DNA of 64,000 bases from Chloroflexota bacterium (GCA_004297775.1 SCUE01000012.1:1-64000), one strand, 5' to 3'; positions 49,136 to 57,409 are shown, counted from the first letter of the stretch. Numbers and translations: made by a program. The notes: a model not told the origin generated them from the letters alone.

Positions 49136-51052
49136 CTAGACCCACGGAAATGCGAACGTTGGCTGGTTCGCGTATCGACGCAGCGCGATCGTCAGCCGCG
49201 TGCCGGCGCCGGGCGCGAGCCGGACCGTGAAGTGGCTGTGATCCACCGACACCTCGATCGAGGTCGGCGTTTCCGGTGTCATCTCCTGGCGTCCGTGTCC
49301 CAGCGAGCGTCCCAACAGCATCCCGTCGGAGTCGGGCGCCGGCTCTTCCGTCACCGCCTCCGATCGCACCCGAAGGATCTGATGCTCGGCGTAGGCGCCG
49401 CCCTGCACGATCACGATTCTTTCATCGACCGGATCAAGATTCACGAGCCCCAGCGTCACGCCGCTTTCGGTTATCTGCTCGACGAGCGCACCGACTTGAG
49501 CCGGCAGTCCAGCACGGCGATTCACGGGGTCGAAGTACCGAACCTGTGCGTGCAAGACGTGCATATCGCGACCGGTCGGCATGCCGCCGAGCATCAGTTG
49601 CGTCAAGACGCCGGTCGTCGCCGGATTGAAGCGATGCATATCATCCGACATCAACATGTCCGGTGACCGATGGTCCGCGCGCATCCCTTCGACTTTCGCG
49701 CGCAGGCTCTCAATCTCCGCGCGCAGCGCCGCTTCGGGGTACGCCGAATCGTCCCCATCCAGGTAGCGCGCCCACCGCGGCGTCTCTCCCGCCAGTTCGA
49801 GATTTGACCGATCGAGCGTCCAGTACCAGAGCGCGTCGGCGCTCGGCGCGAACTTGCGGGGTCGATATTCGTACCACCCGGTCGGCCCCTCGGCCGGTAG
49901 ATCTTCGATCGCCTCACCCTTCTGGACGCGGTCGAGCCGATCCAGCCGCCCATACATGTGCGGATAGAGCGTCTGCCCGTCCACCTGCTTCGCGTTGGAG
50001 TTCACCGTGTCGATCATTTGGCGGAAGAGGTCGACGTAGCCGCGATCCCCCGTCATCAGCAACGCGTTGGCAAAGGAGAAGGGCGTGCGCGTGTGATAGG
50101 CGCGATGCGCGACCTCTCCCTTCCAGGGAATCTGCATCACGGAGAATCCCCAGCCGTAGACGCCGCCGTACCAGCCGTAGCCGCTCTCGATCCGTCCATC
50201 CGGCCCGACGCTCGATGGAATCAGCCCGCCGTTTTGCCGCGTTCGATCGACCCACGCGTCGACGTACTCCAGCATCCAGTCGCGGTATCGCTGGTCGCCC
50301 GTAAGCGCGTACGCCACCAGTCCGAGCGTCGTCGCGCCCAGGTTCACGTGATTGTCGCCGACCGCGTCCGTGTAGTCCCGGAAGTGGTCGAGCATCTCCT
50401 GGTAGCTGGTCTCGCCGTGGGCGGTGTCGAAGCGCCCTTCGACCTCGATCGGATCGCCGGCCCAGTCCAGAGCCGTAGCCTTGCGCAAGAGAGGCCCGCG
50501 GGAACCATTGAAGAAACTGCGAATCACTTTGTGGCGCTTGTCGTAGTTGGCGATGTGCGCGTCGTCGCCCATGTACCAACTGACCCAGCGGCGCATGCGG
50601 CGGATCAGCTTGTCGTCGTACGGATCGGAGAGGCCCTGCAGGAAGATCACCGACCAGGCCTCGCCGTGGTGGAACCAATCGAAGCAGACATGGAACTCCT
50701 GGTAGTACATGCCGTCGCGCCCGAGTTCGACCTCGGTCGTCTTCGCCTCGGTGTACTGCCGGAGATGACCGTCCAACGCCTTCTTGTACATGTCTAGGAT
50801 CTGGTTGCTACCGCCAAGGGCGTGCAGGACGGTCCAGTTCAACACGTTTTCGATCGCGTCGTCCGGCCCGTCGTCGCCGGACCAGCGCGGAACGCAGAGC
50901 AGGTAGCCGCGATCGTCGAAGTAACGCGCGTAGAAGTGCTCGCACGCGCGCGACTGCGCCTCGAGCAACTGCCTTTCCAACAGCGCCCAGGCCGGTGGCG
51001 CGTGCGGTGTCGCGGCGTCGATGACGGTTTCGCGGGTGGTCGGCTTGTTCAT
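49136..51052 (-). CDS. large uncharacterised protein, alpha/alpha-barrel glycosidase-like
   Basis: A 638-residue protein from ATG 51052; a frame from 51130 adds 26 unlikely residues. No signal peptide, so it is probably cytoplasmic. Rich in Trp, Tyr, Asp and His, with repeated helix pairs of the six-hairpin glycosidase kind: YYQEFHVCFDWFHHGEAWSV, RDYTDAVGDNHVNLGATTLG, YRDWMLEYVDAWVDRTRQNG, SGYGWYGGVYGWGFSVMQIP and GWYEYRPRKFAPSADALWYW. The last 100 residues look beta-rich. A role on polysaccharides (hydrolase, lyase or epimerase) is a guess from the fold. It is alone on its strand, next to tRNA-Thr. Confidence 0.75.
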   Translation of the reverse strand: MNKPTTRETVIDAATPHAPPAWALLERQLLEAQSRACEHFYARYFDDRGYLLCVPRWSGDDGPDDAIENVLNWTVLHALGGSNQILDMYKKALDGHLRQYTEAKTTEVELGRDGMYYQEFHVCFDWFHHGEAWSVIFLQGLSDPYDDKLIRRMRRWVSWYMGDDAHIANYDKRHKVIRSFFNGSRGPLLRKATALDWAGDPIEVEGRFDTAHGETSYQEMLDHFRDYTDAVGDNHVNLGATTLGLVAYALTGDQRYRDWMLEYVDAWVDRTRQNGGLIPSSVGPDGRIESGYGWYGGVYGWGFSVMQIPWKGEVAHRAYHTRTPFSFANALLMTGDRGYVDLFRQMIDTVNSNAKQVDGQTLYPHMYGRLDRLDRVQKGEAIEDLPAEGPTGWYEYRPRKFAPSADALWYWTLDRSNLELAGETPRWARYLDGDDSAYPEAALRAEIESLRAKVEGMRADHRSPDMLMSDDMHRFNPATTGVLTQLMLGGMPTGRDMHVLHAQVRYFDPVNRRAGLPAQVGALVEQITESGVTLGLVNLDPVDERIVIVQGGAYAEHQILRVRSEAVTEEPAPDSDGMLLGRSLGHGRQEMTPETPTSIEVSVDHSHFTVRLAPGAGTRLTIALRRYANQPTFAFPWV

Positions 51053-51150
51053 TAGCGCACTCTCCGTAAATCGACAGTCTATCGACTGGGCGCGGAGAAC
51101 CGCGGCGCAGTCCGTTCTGGTCGGTGTCACCGGCTGCGTGACGGGGTCGC

Positions 51151-51492
51151 TTAGTCGTCCTCCAACATCACTGGAAGCGCCGACGAGTTTCGAGCCCGCC
51201 GCTCCGCCTCGTCGTCAGAGAAGTTCTCTCGTGTGCCGACTAGGAAAACGACGATCCGCTTGCGCTCGCCATTCAGCGCTTAGGCAGCCCGGTATTCCGC
51301 TTTCTGTCCAGGAATTCGAAAGTGGAGCGAACGACAGCCGAACAGCGAACCCGTCAACTGATGCCCTCGCATCGGATTCTCGGACAAGAGCGCGATCGTG
51401 GCGCGTGCACGCGGGGCGAGCTGCCTGAGACCTCGGAGATCGCGTTCCGCCTGGGCGGTATAGAGGATTTCCCAGCCGGAATCCTGTGTCAA
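51151..51492 (-). pseudogene. ParE/RelE-family toxin interrupted by one stop codon
   Basis: From TTG 51492 the frame encodes 70 residues of a RelE/ParE-like toxin (WEILYTAQAERDLRGLRQLA, RATIALLSENPMRGHQLTG, LHFRIPGQKAEYRAA), then stops at TAA 51282-51280. The same frame continues without another stop to 51151 and reads ALNGERKRIVVFLVGTREN, the expected last strands and catalytic tail. One base (TAC to TAA, Tyr to stop) explains the break. The start overlaps the antitoxin stop (TTGA). Without the C-terminal half the toxin is unlikely to be active. Confidence 0.85.
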
Positions 51493-51749
51493 TCGGGGTC
51501 GTCGATGATTTCGAGAGGTTCGGCGCCGGGGTCGAGCCCCAACCGCTCGATCAATTCGCTAACGCTGATCGTGTCGCCTCGGGAATCGAGGGCAATTGCC
51601 TCGACCGCGAGCACATCAAAAGCGTTCACCACTTTGACAAGGGCCAAGATGTCGCCCGGCTCTATCCCCAGATGTTGTAGAGCGTGCTTGGGCACAGTGA
51701 CGCGCCCCTCCGCATCCACTTGCACGGCTTCGACAACCGCGGATGCCAT
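51489..51749 (-). CDS. AbrB/SpoVT-type antitoxin
   Basis: An 86-residue protein from ATG 51749, with AAGGAGGG as ribosome binding site (51755-51763). The SpoVT-AbrB swapped-hairpin domain is clear: VVEAVQVDAEGRVTVPKHAL then QHLGIEPGDILALVKVVNAF. An acidic C-terminal tail (LGLDPGAEPLEIIDDPD) is suited to binding the toxin. It usually represses its own operon through the AbrB domain. The gene is intact although its toxin partner is broken. Confidence 0.88.
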   Translation of the reverse strand: MASAVVEAVQVDAEGRVTVPKHALQHLGIEPGDILALVKVVNAFDVLAVEAIALDSRGDTISVSELIERLGLDPGAEPLEIIDDPD

Positions 51750-51920
51750 CGTCGCCCTCCTTCGGATGTTTTCCCAACCTGTCGCTTTGGCTTACGCTTC
51801 GGGGACGCTTGGCGCCAGAACGCGGCGGGAAATCGGACCCGCTCCGGCGAGCGTTCGGCCCCTCGTTGGGCGCAAGTCCACGCACCACTCCTCATCCGTC
51901 CCGAATCTGACAGGCCGACG

Positions 51921-52139
51921 CTAGGCAGCGACTGTGGCGACGATTACCTGCACTTCGTCCGGCAAAGTCTCGCCGTCCTCTTCCATTGCGCCAACGTAGA
52001 GGCCGATCGCGTCTCGGATATTGACGAGCGCTTCATCAACCGTGTCGCCCATCGACGTGCATCCAGGCAAACCGGGGACGACCGCGGAATAGGCGCCAGC
52101 CTCGCGATCGAACTCCAGCACAACTGTGTACCGGCGCAT
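51921..52139 (-). CDS. hicB: HicB-family antitoxin
   Basis: 72 residues from ATG 52139, with GGGAGGAG 6 nt before it (on the minus strand). The HicB partial RNase-H-fold is seen in YTVVLEFDREAGAYSAVVPG, LPGCTSMGDTVDEALVNIRD and AIGLYVGAMEEDGETLPDEV. There is no C-terminal DNA-binding domain, as in short HicB forms. The frame is open upstream into hicA without a stop, so a fused product is also possible. The gene itself is intact. Confidence 0.88.
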   Translation of the reverse strand: MRRYTVVLEFDREAGAYSAVVPGLPGCTSMGDTVDEALVNIRDAIGLYVGAMEEDGETLPDEVQVIVATVAA

Positions 52140-52362
52140 CACCCACTCCTCCCAACAGACCCGCAGCTCCTCGGCGTTGAGTCCCGCGCCATCGAGGATC
52201 GCCTTGAGCGTCCCGAGCGGGATGATTCGCCGCGCGTGCCTCGGGATCACCACCCGACGCCCCGCTCGACTTGGATGAGTGTAAAGGGCATGACTACCGG
52301 TCTGCCGATGCAGTCTCCACTCATCGCGCTCGACGGGTCCTGAGCTTCCTGCGGACGGACAC
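52140..52362 (-). pseudogene. hicA: HicA-family toxin, frameshifted and in frame with hicB
   Basis: The minus-strand frame from 52334 down reads VERDEWRLHRQTGSHALYTH and VVIPRHARRIIPLGTLKAIL then DGAGLNAEELRVCWEE, a full HicA including the catalytic His of the GSH motif. No ATG, GTG or TTG starts this frame between the upstream stop (52367-52365) and the HicA core. A GTG at 52362 in the neighbouring frame reads VSVRRKLRT, the expected first residues; deleting one base in the GGG run at 52335-52337 joins them. The 3' end has no stop and continues straight into hicB. The toxin is therefore probably dead or made only as a fusion. Confidence 0.8.
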
Positions 52363-53944
52363 GATCATCAAGTTGATGCGGCTGGATACGACGACTGAGT
52401 CGACGCTGATCCGGTTCAACAACACGGATCCGACCAGCGCGGTTCCTCGCTCGCGCATCGAGCACGCGTTCGGCCAGCAGGACGCGGCACGGTTCTCGGG
52501 CGCGACGTGGTACATCCAGATCAAGAACATCGAGGCGAGCCTGTACGGGGAGGACATCTCGTACAACCTGTACATCGCGATGGAGCGGCCGTTCACGCCG
52601 ACGGTGACGCCGACGCGCACGGTGACGGTCACGCGGACTCCGACGGTGACGCGCACGGCGACGGCCACGGTCACGCCCACGGCAACTGTCACCCCGACGC
52701 CGATTGCGGTGGTCATCCCGACGCTGGTGGGCGGAACGGCGACGCCGATGCAGACCGAGACCGTGACGTCGACCCCGACCGTGACTCCGACCGCAAGCGT
52801 GACACCGACCGAAACAGTGACGCCGACAGTGACGGAGACGGCGACCGAGACGGTCACACCGACGGCGACGGCCGAGCCGATCTCGCTCGAGATCGATGCG
52901 CGAACCGGCGTCCAGATGCGGACCTCGAACGGTGACACGGTGGTCGACATTCCGCCGCACTTCACCGGCGCGGCGAACAAGATTCTGTTCGAGTTCCAGG
53001 GTGGCGAGCCGGGTGAGAACCGGGACGGTATCCAGTCGCTGCGGTCGTTCCGGGCGAAGGCGCTGACGGGCGACACCGGCGACCGAATCCACGAGTTCGA
53101 CGTGTCGATATCGTTCTGCTCCACCTTCCGCTGGCGCGATGTCGCCGGTCGCGCCGGCCAGACCAGCATCCGAGTCGTGTGGATCGATCCGTTCAACGGC
53201 GACCGGCGGACCGAGGGCGTGACGCGGACCTACTTCCGAGCGGCGACGCCCGATCGGGACGGTGAAGTGTGCGCCAAGACGACCCACTTCACCGACTTCG
53301 AGATCGTGGGCGACGATCCTCCGACGCCGACGCCAAGGCCAACCAACACCGAGACGCCGACGGTCACGCCGACGACGCCGTCCGGTGGCGGTGGTCCCAT
53401 TGGCGGCGGATTCTTCCCGCAGGCGCCGACGGCCACGCCCACGGCGGGCACGTCGTTCCCGGGCGCGACGCCGACGTTTGCGCCGATCGCGACCAGCATC
53501 GCGGCCGATGCCACGGCGGTCGTCGAAGCCGGGAACGGCGCGGCGCGCATCGACGTCCCGGCGGGAGTCGTGACCGAGAACGGGCAGCCGGTCGCGGTCG
53601 AGGTCGAATTGCGCGAGTTCCCGGCGCCACGGCAGGCGGCGGCGGTCAATCGCGGCATGAAGGCGATCGAGGTCGAGATGCGCACGGCCAGCGGTCAGGC
53701 AGTCACGCAACTGAGCCGCCCGATCCGGGTGACGATCAACTACACCGACATCGAGCTACGAACGGCCGGACTCTCCGAGCGCACGCTCCAGATCTACTAC
53801 TCGAACGATCGTCGGACGTGGTTCCCGCTGTTGACATCGATCGACCAGTTCCTGCAGCGAGCCTGGGTCGAGATCGACCACCTGACCGCGTTCGCGCTCA
53901 CCGGCGCGGTGCAACGGTTCCTCATTCCGTTCGCTGGGCGGTAG
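52271..53944 (+). CDS. Thr/Pro-repeat surface-type protein, probably 5'-truncated
   Basis: The frame runs 557 residues from TTG 52271, but its first 25 residues come from DNA antisense to hicA. Plausible protein begins near SFLRTDTIIKLMRLDTTTES (first ATG 52376). A pre-peptidase-like beta domain follows, then a long Thr-Pro linker of repeated TPT/TVT units (about residues 110-195). A beta domain with two Cys is next, a second Thr-Pro linker, and a final domain (GNGAARIDVPAGVVTENGQP, TLQIYYSNDRRTWFPLL). There is no signal peptide, though the composition is that of an exported protein. I infer loss of its 5' end beside the toxin-antitoxin locus. Confidence 0.6.
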   Translation: MDECKGHDYRSADAVSTHRARRVLSFLRTDTIIKLMRLDTTTESTLIRFNNTDPTSAVPRSRIEHAFGQQDAARFSGATWYIQIKNIEASLYGEDISYNLYIAMERPFTPTVTPTRTVTVTRTPTVTRTATATVTPTATVTPTPIAVVIPTLVGGTATPMQTETVTSTPTVTPTASVTPTETVTPTVTETATETVTPTATAEPISLEIDARTGVQMRTSNGDTVVDIPPHFTGAANKILFEFQGGEPGENRDGIQSLRSFRAKALTGDTGDRIHEFDVSISFCSTFRWRDVAGRAGQTSIRVVWIDPFNGDRRTEGVTRTYFRAATPDRDGEVCAKTTHFTDFEIVGDDPPTPTPRPTNTETPTVTPTTPSGGGGPIGGGFFPQAPTATPTAGTSFPGATPTFAPIATSIAADATAVVEAGNGAARIDVPAGVVTENGQPVAVEVELREFPAPRQAAAVNRGMKAIEVEMRTASGQAVTQLSRPIRVTINYTDIELRTAGLSERTLQIYYSNDRRTWFPLLTSIDQFLQRAWVEIDHLTAFALTGAVQRFLIPFAGR

Positions 53945-54049
53945 GCGGCGGTTCACGCGTCTGTTCGCACCAGGTGAAGTTACCCCGGTCTCGTGGACCG
54001 GTGACGGCCGCGTAGCGGCGGCCGCCCGTATGATGCGCACCCGTCCTTG

Positions 54050-54055
54050 TAGAAT
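54050..54055 (+). promoter_or_regulatory. -10-like TAGAAT before the PrsW-like gene
   Basis: TAGAAT at 54050-54055 precedes a GGGGAGGAG ribosome binding site at 54091-54099, with a leader of about 40 nt between the expected start and the gene. Confidence 0.4.
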
Positions 54056-54141
54056 GAATCCGAGTGTAACGTCGCGCGCCACATTCGCTCGGGGAGGAGC
54101 CGATTACGTCTCCGGTATGTCCGACGTGCGGGCGGCCCTGG

Positions 54142-54987
54142 TTGGGCCCGCGGTCTGGACGCGTTCCCTTCGCTCAGCGAACTTGGTGGCGGTTCGGGCT
54201 GATCGGCGCGCTACTGTACTGGGCGACCATGAAGCTCCTGGCCAGCTCCGGCAATCCGAACTTCGCGCCGACCGTCATCCTACTGGGTGCCTTCGTCGTG
54301 CCGGTGACCTACGTCATTTACCTCTATGAGGTCGACGCGCTGCACGATGTACCAGTTCTGACTCTCGCACTCACGTTCTTCTACGGCGGCGTGCTCGGCA
54401 TCATCGCCGCTCAGTTGCTGGAGCAGCGGTTGGTTCTGAACTCCGGGCTCATCGGAATGCTGGGGGTAGGGATCTCCGAGGAGATCGCCAAGCCGCTCGG
54501 AGTGCTGTGGCTGGCGCGCCGCCGCGACTTTATCTCGGCCCGGCACGGCTTCCTCGTTGGCGCGGCCGCAGGTATGGGCTTCGCCGCGTTCGAGACGATG
54601 GGCTACGGCTTCACGTTCCTGATTGCTTCGCGCGGCAACCTCGGCGTTCTCGATGAGGTGCTGCTGACACGTGGCCTCCTGTCCCCGATGGCGCACGCGG
54701 CCTGGACTGCCCTCGTGGTCGGGGTCCTGTGGCGGGAACGCCGAGTGAACCGCGCCGTGCTCGGCGCGTTCGCGACCGCGGTGATCCTGCACGCCCTGTG
54801 GGACTGGACGGCTGGCCTGCTTCCGATCAGTGTCCAGTTGCCTGGTCTCGAGTTGCGCTGGCGCTTCGTCGACCTCGCGTTCCCCGCACTGAGCCTGCCC
54901 GTCCCGGGTCTGGTCATCGGGCTTTTCGGTCTTTGGGTGGTGCGCCGCGCAAGCCGCGCGAGTACGACTGTGGCGTCGATCGGCTAA
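54142..54987 (+). CDS. PrsW-like intramembrane protease
   Basis: 281 residues if TTG 54142 is used. The same frame extends back without a stop to 54070 and encodes CPTCGRPWLG just before it. An ATT at 54103 follows GGGGAGGAG closely, so the true start may be that ATT. Eight or so transmembrane helices. PrsW marks: GISEEIAKPLGVLWLARR (the EExxK motif), GAAAGMGFAAFETMGYGFTF and MAHAAWTALVVGVLW (His). The family cleaves anti-sigma factors or related substrates in the membrane. No target is visible nearby. Confidence 0.8.
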   Translation: MGPRSGRVPFAQRTWWRFGLIGALLYWATMKLLASSGNPNFAPTVILLGAFVVPVTYVIYLYEVDALHDVPVLTLALTFFYGGVLGIIAAQLLEQRLVLNSGLIGMLGVGISEEIAKPLGVLWLARRRDFISARHGFLVGAAAGMGFAAFETMGYGFTFLIASRGNLGVLDEVLLTRGLLSPMAHAAWTALVVGVLWRERRVNRAVLGAFATAVILHALWDWTAGLLPISVQLPGLELRWRFVDLAFPALSLPVPGLVIGLFGLWVVRRASRASTTVASIG

Positions 54988-55042
54988 CGCTAACGGCAAG
55001 GCAAGGCCGTCGCCGCTCGGCCCCGCCCGCCGGCGGCCCGAG

Positions 55043-55687
55043 TCAGAGCGTGTTGATCGCCCGGGCGGCCAGGACCGCAAGGACAGCCAACGAGATCAAC
55101 GACTGCACCATCATCAAGATCTTGGCCCGCGCCGAGAGCACAAGCGTGTCGGTCGGGCTAAGGGCGGTGCTGGTGTTGAAGGACAAAAACAGGTAGTCGA
55201 CGAAGCGGGGAGTCCACTCGTCGCTGGCGGCTGCACCGGCCGCGCACTGCGGGAAGACGAAGTCCAGGCCGCAGTAGCCTTCGAGATGGCGCCGCCGCAG
55301 TCCCCCGGCGTCGATCTCCCAGTACCAGACCGCGAAAACGGCCACATTCGCCGCCCAGATCAATGCCGCGTCGCGCAGGAGCACCGGCGCTGGCGTCCCG
55401 CCGCCAGGCAAGGCGCGGACCAGGATGGCCGCGCTGCCGAGAATCGTGAAGGTGACGATCGTGGTCGCCGTGAGCATCACCCTACGGGCGAGGTCGTGAT
55501 GGCCCCGCAGCCGAGCGAGGCCGGATGGAACCAGCAGCGCCGCCACGACCGCGAGGGCGAGCCACGGGGGGCCGATCATGATTCGGTCCTCCACGGCCAG
55601 GTACGCGGCGCCCACCGCAAGCAAGGCGGCGGCGCCGGCTCGGTGCCGCTGGTTGCTCACGGGAGTGCTCTTCTCGGACCTGCGCAT
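55043..55687 (-). CDS. polytopic membrane protein, ion-channel-like C-terminus
   Basis: A 214-residue protein from ATG 55687 with AAGGAGA upstream. Four to six hydrophobic segments (AAALLAVGAAYLAV, LALAVVAALLVPSG, VMLTATTIVTFTILGSAAIL, LIWAANVAVFAVWYWEIDAG). The C-terminal DYLFLSFNTSTALSPTDTLV followed by SARAKILMMVQSLISLAVLA resembles a pore loop and helix of two-helix channels, but no clear selectivity filter is present. I do not assign a family firmly. Confidence 0.65.
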   Translation of the reverse strand: MRRSEKSTPVSNQRHRAGAAALLAVGAAYLAVEDRIMIGPPWLALAVVAALLVPSGLARLRGHHDLARRVMLTATTIVTFTILGSAAILVRALPGGGTPAPVLLRDAALIWAANVAVFAVWYWEIDAGGLRRRHLEGYCGLDFVFPQCAAGAAASDEWTPRFVDYLFLSFNTSTALSPTDTLVLSARAKILMMVQSLISLAVLAVLAARAINTL

Positions 55688-56064
55688 CGCGTCTCCTTGA
55701 CCGTAGTCCCTCGCGCCCGTGCCGAGCGCGGATCAGACTCTAGACGTGGGGCATGTGCCGGCTTTCCCATCGCCGACCCTTCTCGTCGATTCACAATGTC
55801 TCCGCATTCCACGTCAGCGGGGTAATCCCACGCCGGTTCCCGGTCAGATCACCGACGTCAGCAAGCGCCCGCGGAATCGCTGCCCTCAGAACATCGCGTA
55901 AGCGGTTAAGCGCCGTTCCGCGCAGAATTCCTCAGTACGGCGCTCGATCGGCACGGGTGTGCGCGGTACCCGCGCGGCGCAAGACCTATTCGCCCGCCAC
56001 TTGACAGGGAGAGTAGCATAGGTAGTTGAAGGCGGTGGCTTGAGCGAGCCGCCGAGGGAATGCG
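55688..56064. other. gene-poor stretch
   Basis: About 377 bp between the channel-like gene and the Cys-rich small gene. I see no convincing frame, tRNA or strong hairpin. A TTGACA at 56001-56006 with TAGTTG 16 bp later (56023-56028) is a weak promoter candidate for the gene at 56065. Confidence 0.4.
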
Positions 56065-56265
56065 ATGTCGCAACATGGTCACGCTTCTACGCACGCGGTC
56101 GCGGAGAAGAAAGTCGTCATCGATGGGGTGACGCTGGTCTGCCATCATCCGCGACCGGGGATCTGGTGCTGTTGCTCCGAGGAAGGGCACGCCCTGTGCC
56201 AGTGCGCGACGACGCTGGATGGCGCGATCAAGGCCTGGCAGCGGCACGACAATCTGGGCGAGTAG
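56065..56265 (+). CDS. 66-residue Cys-rich protein, hypothetical
   Basis: ATG 56065 to TAG 56263-56265, with GAGGGA at 56053-56058 upstream. It has six Cys grouped as one in TLVCHHPRPGIW, three in a row (CCCSEEGHALC) and CQC, with three His nearby, so metal binding is possible. The C-terminus is helical (GAIKAWQRHDNLGE). No family is recognised and there is no operon partner. Confidence 0.45.
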   Translation: MSQHGHASTHAVAEKKVVIDGVTLVCHHPRPGIWCCCSEEGHALCQCATTLDGAIKAWQRHDNLGE

Positions 56266-56388
56266 TCTCCGAGCGATCTGATCTGGCGTTTCGCCGTCGC
56301 GGTCAGGCGCGCGCCGGCCGGCCGGCGTGTGGGTCGAGTTGTGTCATGATGAGTTTGTCTGGCCCGTCTGCCAGCCGGAGGTATCAAC

Positions 56389-57168
56389 GTGAACGTCTCG
56401 GTTCTGTCTTATTCGTTTCGCGGCCTGCTCACAGCCGGAAAGATCGACCTGTTCGGCTACATCGAGTCGTGCAAGCATCGATACGGTCTCGGCGCGGCAG
56501 ACATCTGGAATGGCTTCCTGGTCGGCACCGACGATGACTACCTGCGCAAGGTGCGCGATGCGCTCGATGAAGGCGAGTTGGTCCTGGCCGATCTCTGCGT
56601 CGACAAGGCGCACGTCTGGGATGACGATGCAGCCATCCGCGAAGGCAACCACCAGAACGCGCTTTCGCATCTCCGCGCGGCGGTGACGCTCGGCGCCCGC
56701 TTCGTGCGGATCGACGCCGGTAGCCGCCGCGAGGAGTGGTCGGCCGCCGAGTTCGACCACATCGTCAAGCGATACAAGGAATACGCGACATTCGCGCACG
56801 ATCACGGATTCAAGATGGGCGCCGAGAATCACTGGGGTCCGGAGAAGGCATGGGTCCATCTCAAGAAGTTGATCGAGGCGGTCGATCATCCCGCGTTCGG
56901 CATTTCGTGCCACATCGGCGGCTGGGCCGGGACGCAGGAAGAGAAGGACGAAGCCGATCGGCTCGTCGCGCCGTGGGTGTGTCACACCCACTTCCCGCAA
57001 GCGACGACCGATGGCTCGCTGGAAGAGAAGATGGCGAATCTGCGCGATGCTGGGTACACGGGCTACTACAGCGCGGAGTTCCACGGCACGGCGAACGAGT
57101 ACGCGGAGGTTGGCACACAGCTTGCCCGGATTCGGGCGGTGTTGTCGCGGTGGCGCTCGGCCGGCTGA
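56389..57168 (+). CDS. sugar phosphate isomerase/epimerase (AP endonuclease 2 fold)
   Basis: A 259-residue protein from GTG 56389, GGAGG at 56377-56381 upstream. TIM-barrel of the xylose-isomerase-like class: MNVSVLSYSFRGLL, LVLADLCVDKAHVWDDDAAI, GARFVRIDAGSRREEWSAAE, MGAENHWGPEKAWVHLKKLI (metal-binding Glu), FGISCHIGGW, CHTHFPQATT (His) and YYSAEFHGTANE. It probably isomerises or epimerises a sugar or inositol derivative. First gene of a run with the 73-residue protein, the SDR and the ThuA protein. Confidence 0.9.
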   Translation: MNVSVLSYSFRGLLTAGKIDLFGYIESCKHRYGLGAADIWNGFLVGTDDDYLRKVRDALDEGELVLADLCVDKAHVWDDDAAIREGNHQNALSHLRAAVTLGARFVRIDAGSRREEWSAAEFDHIVKRYKEYATFAHDHGFKMGAENHWGPEKAWVHLKKLIEAVDHPAFGISCHIGGWAGTQEEKDEADRLVAPWVCHTHFPQATTDGSLEEKMANLRDAGYTGYYSAEFHGTANEYAEVGTQLARIRAVLSRWRSAG

Positions 57169-57187
57169 AGGTAGAGGAGAGTTAGCC

Positions 57188-57409
57188 GTGTCCACCGCTT
57201 TGCCACGTACGCCGTACCACATCGCCGATCAGAACGCGGACGCGTTGCTTCGCCCGGTCGGCGCCGCGCTTGACGATCTCGTGGCCCGGCTGACTCAATA
57301 CCACGATCGACTGCACATGGCCGAGGCCGATCGCGCGCGCATCGGGCAGGCGCGCGACATCGTGAGCCAGGCGCGCGCCGCGTGCGCCGCCCTCGAAGCA
57401 CCGCGATGA
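57188..57409 (+). CDS. 73-residue helical protein of the sugar operon
   Basis: GTG 57188 with GAGGAG at 57175-57180; it ends in an ATGA overlap with the SDR gene, so it is almost surely translated. The sequence is helical and charged (LLRPVGAALDDLVARLTQYH, DRLHMAEADRARIGQARDIV), with a single Cys near the C-terminus. No domain is recognised. It might be a small partner of one of the flanking enzymes. Confidence 0.7.
   Translation: MSTALPRTPYHIADQNADALLRPVGAALDDLVARLTQYHDRLHMAEADRARIGQARDIVSQARAACAALEAPR

Noticed and set aside
52247..53710. 487-codon minus-strand open frame opposite the Thr-Pro repeat protein
   Set aside because: It mirrors the repetitive ACG/CCG codons of the plus-strand gene, giving low-complexity Arg/Asp/His sequence with no domain.
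53990..54023. GC palindrome CGGCCGC-GTAGCG-GCGGCCG after the Thr-Pro protein
   Set aside because: No T-tract and GC-rich palindromes are frequent here, so I did not call a terminator.
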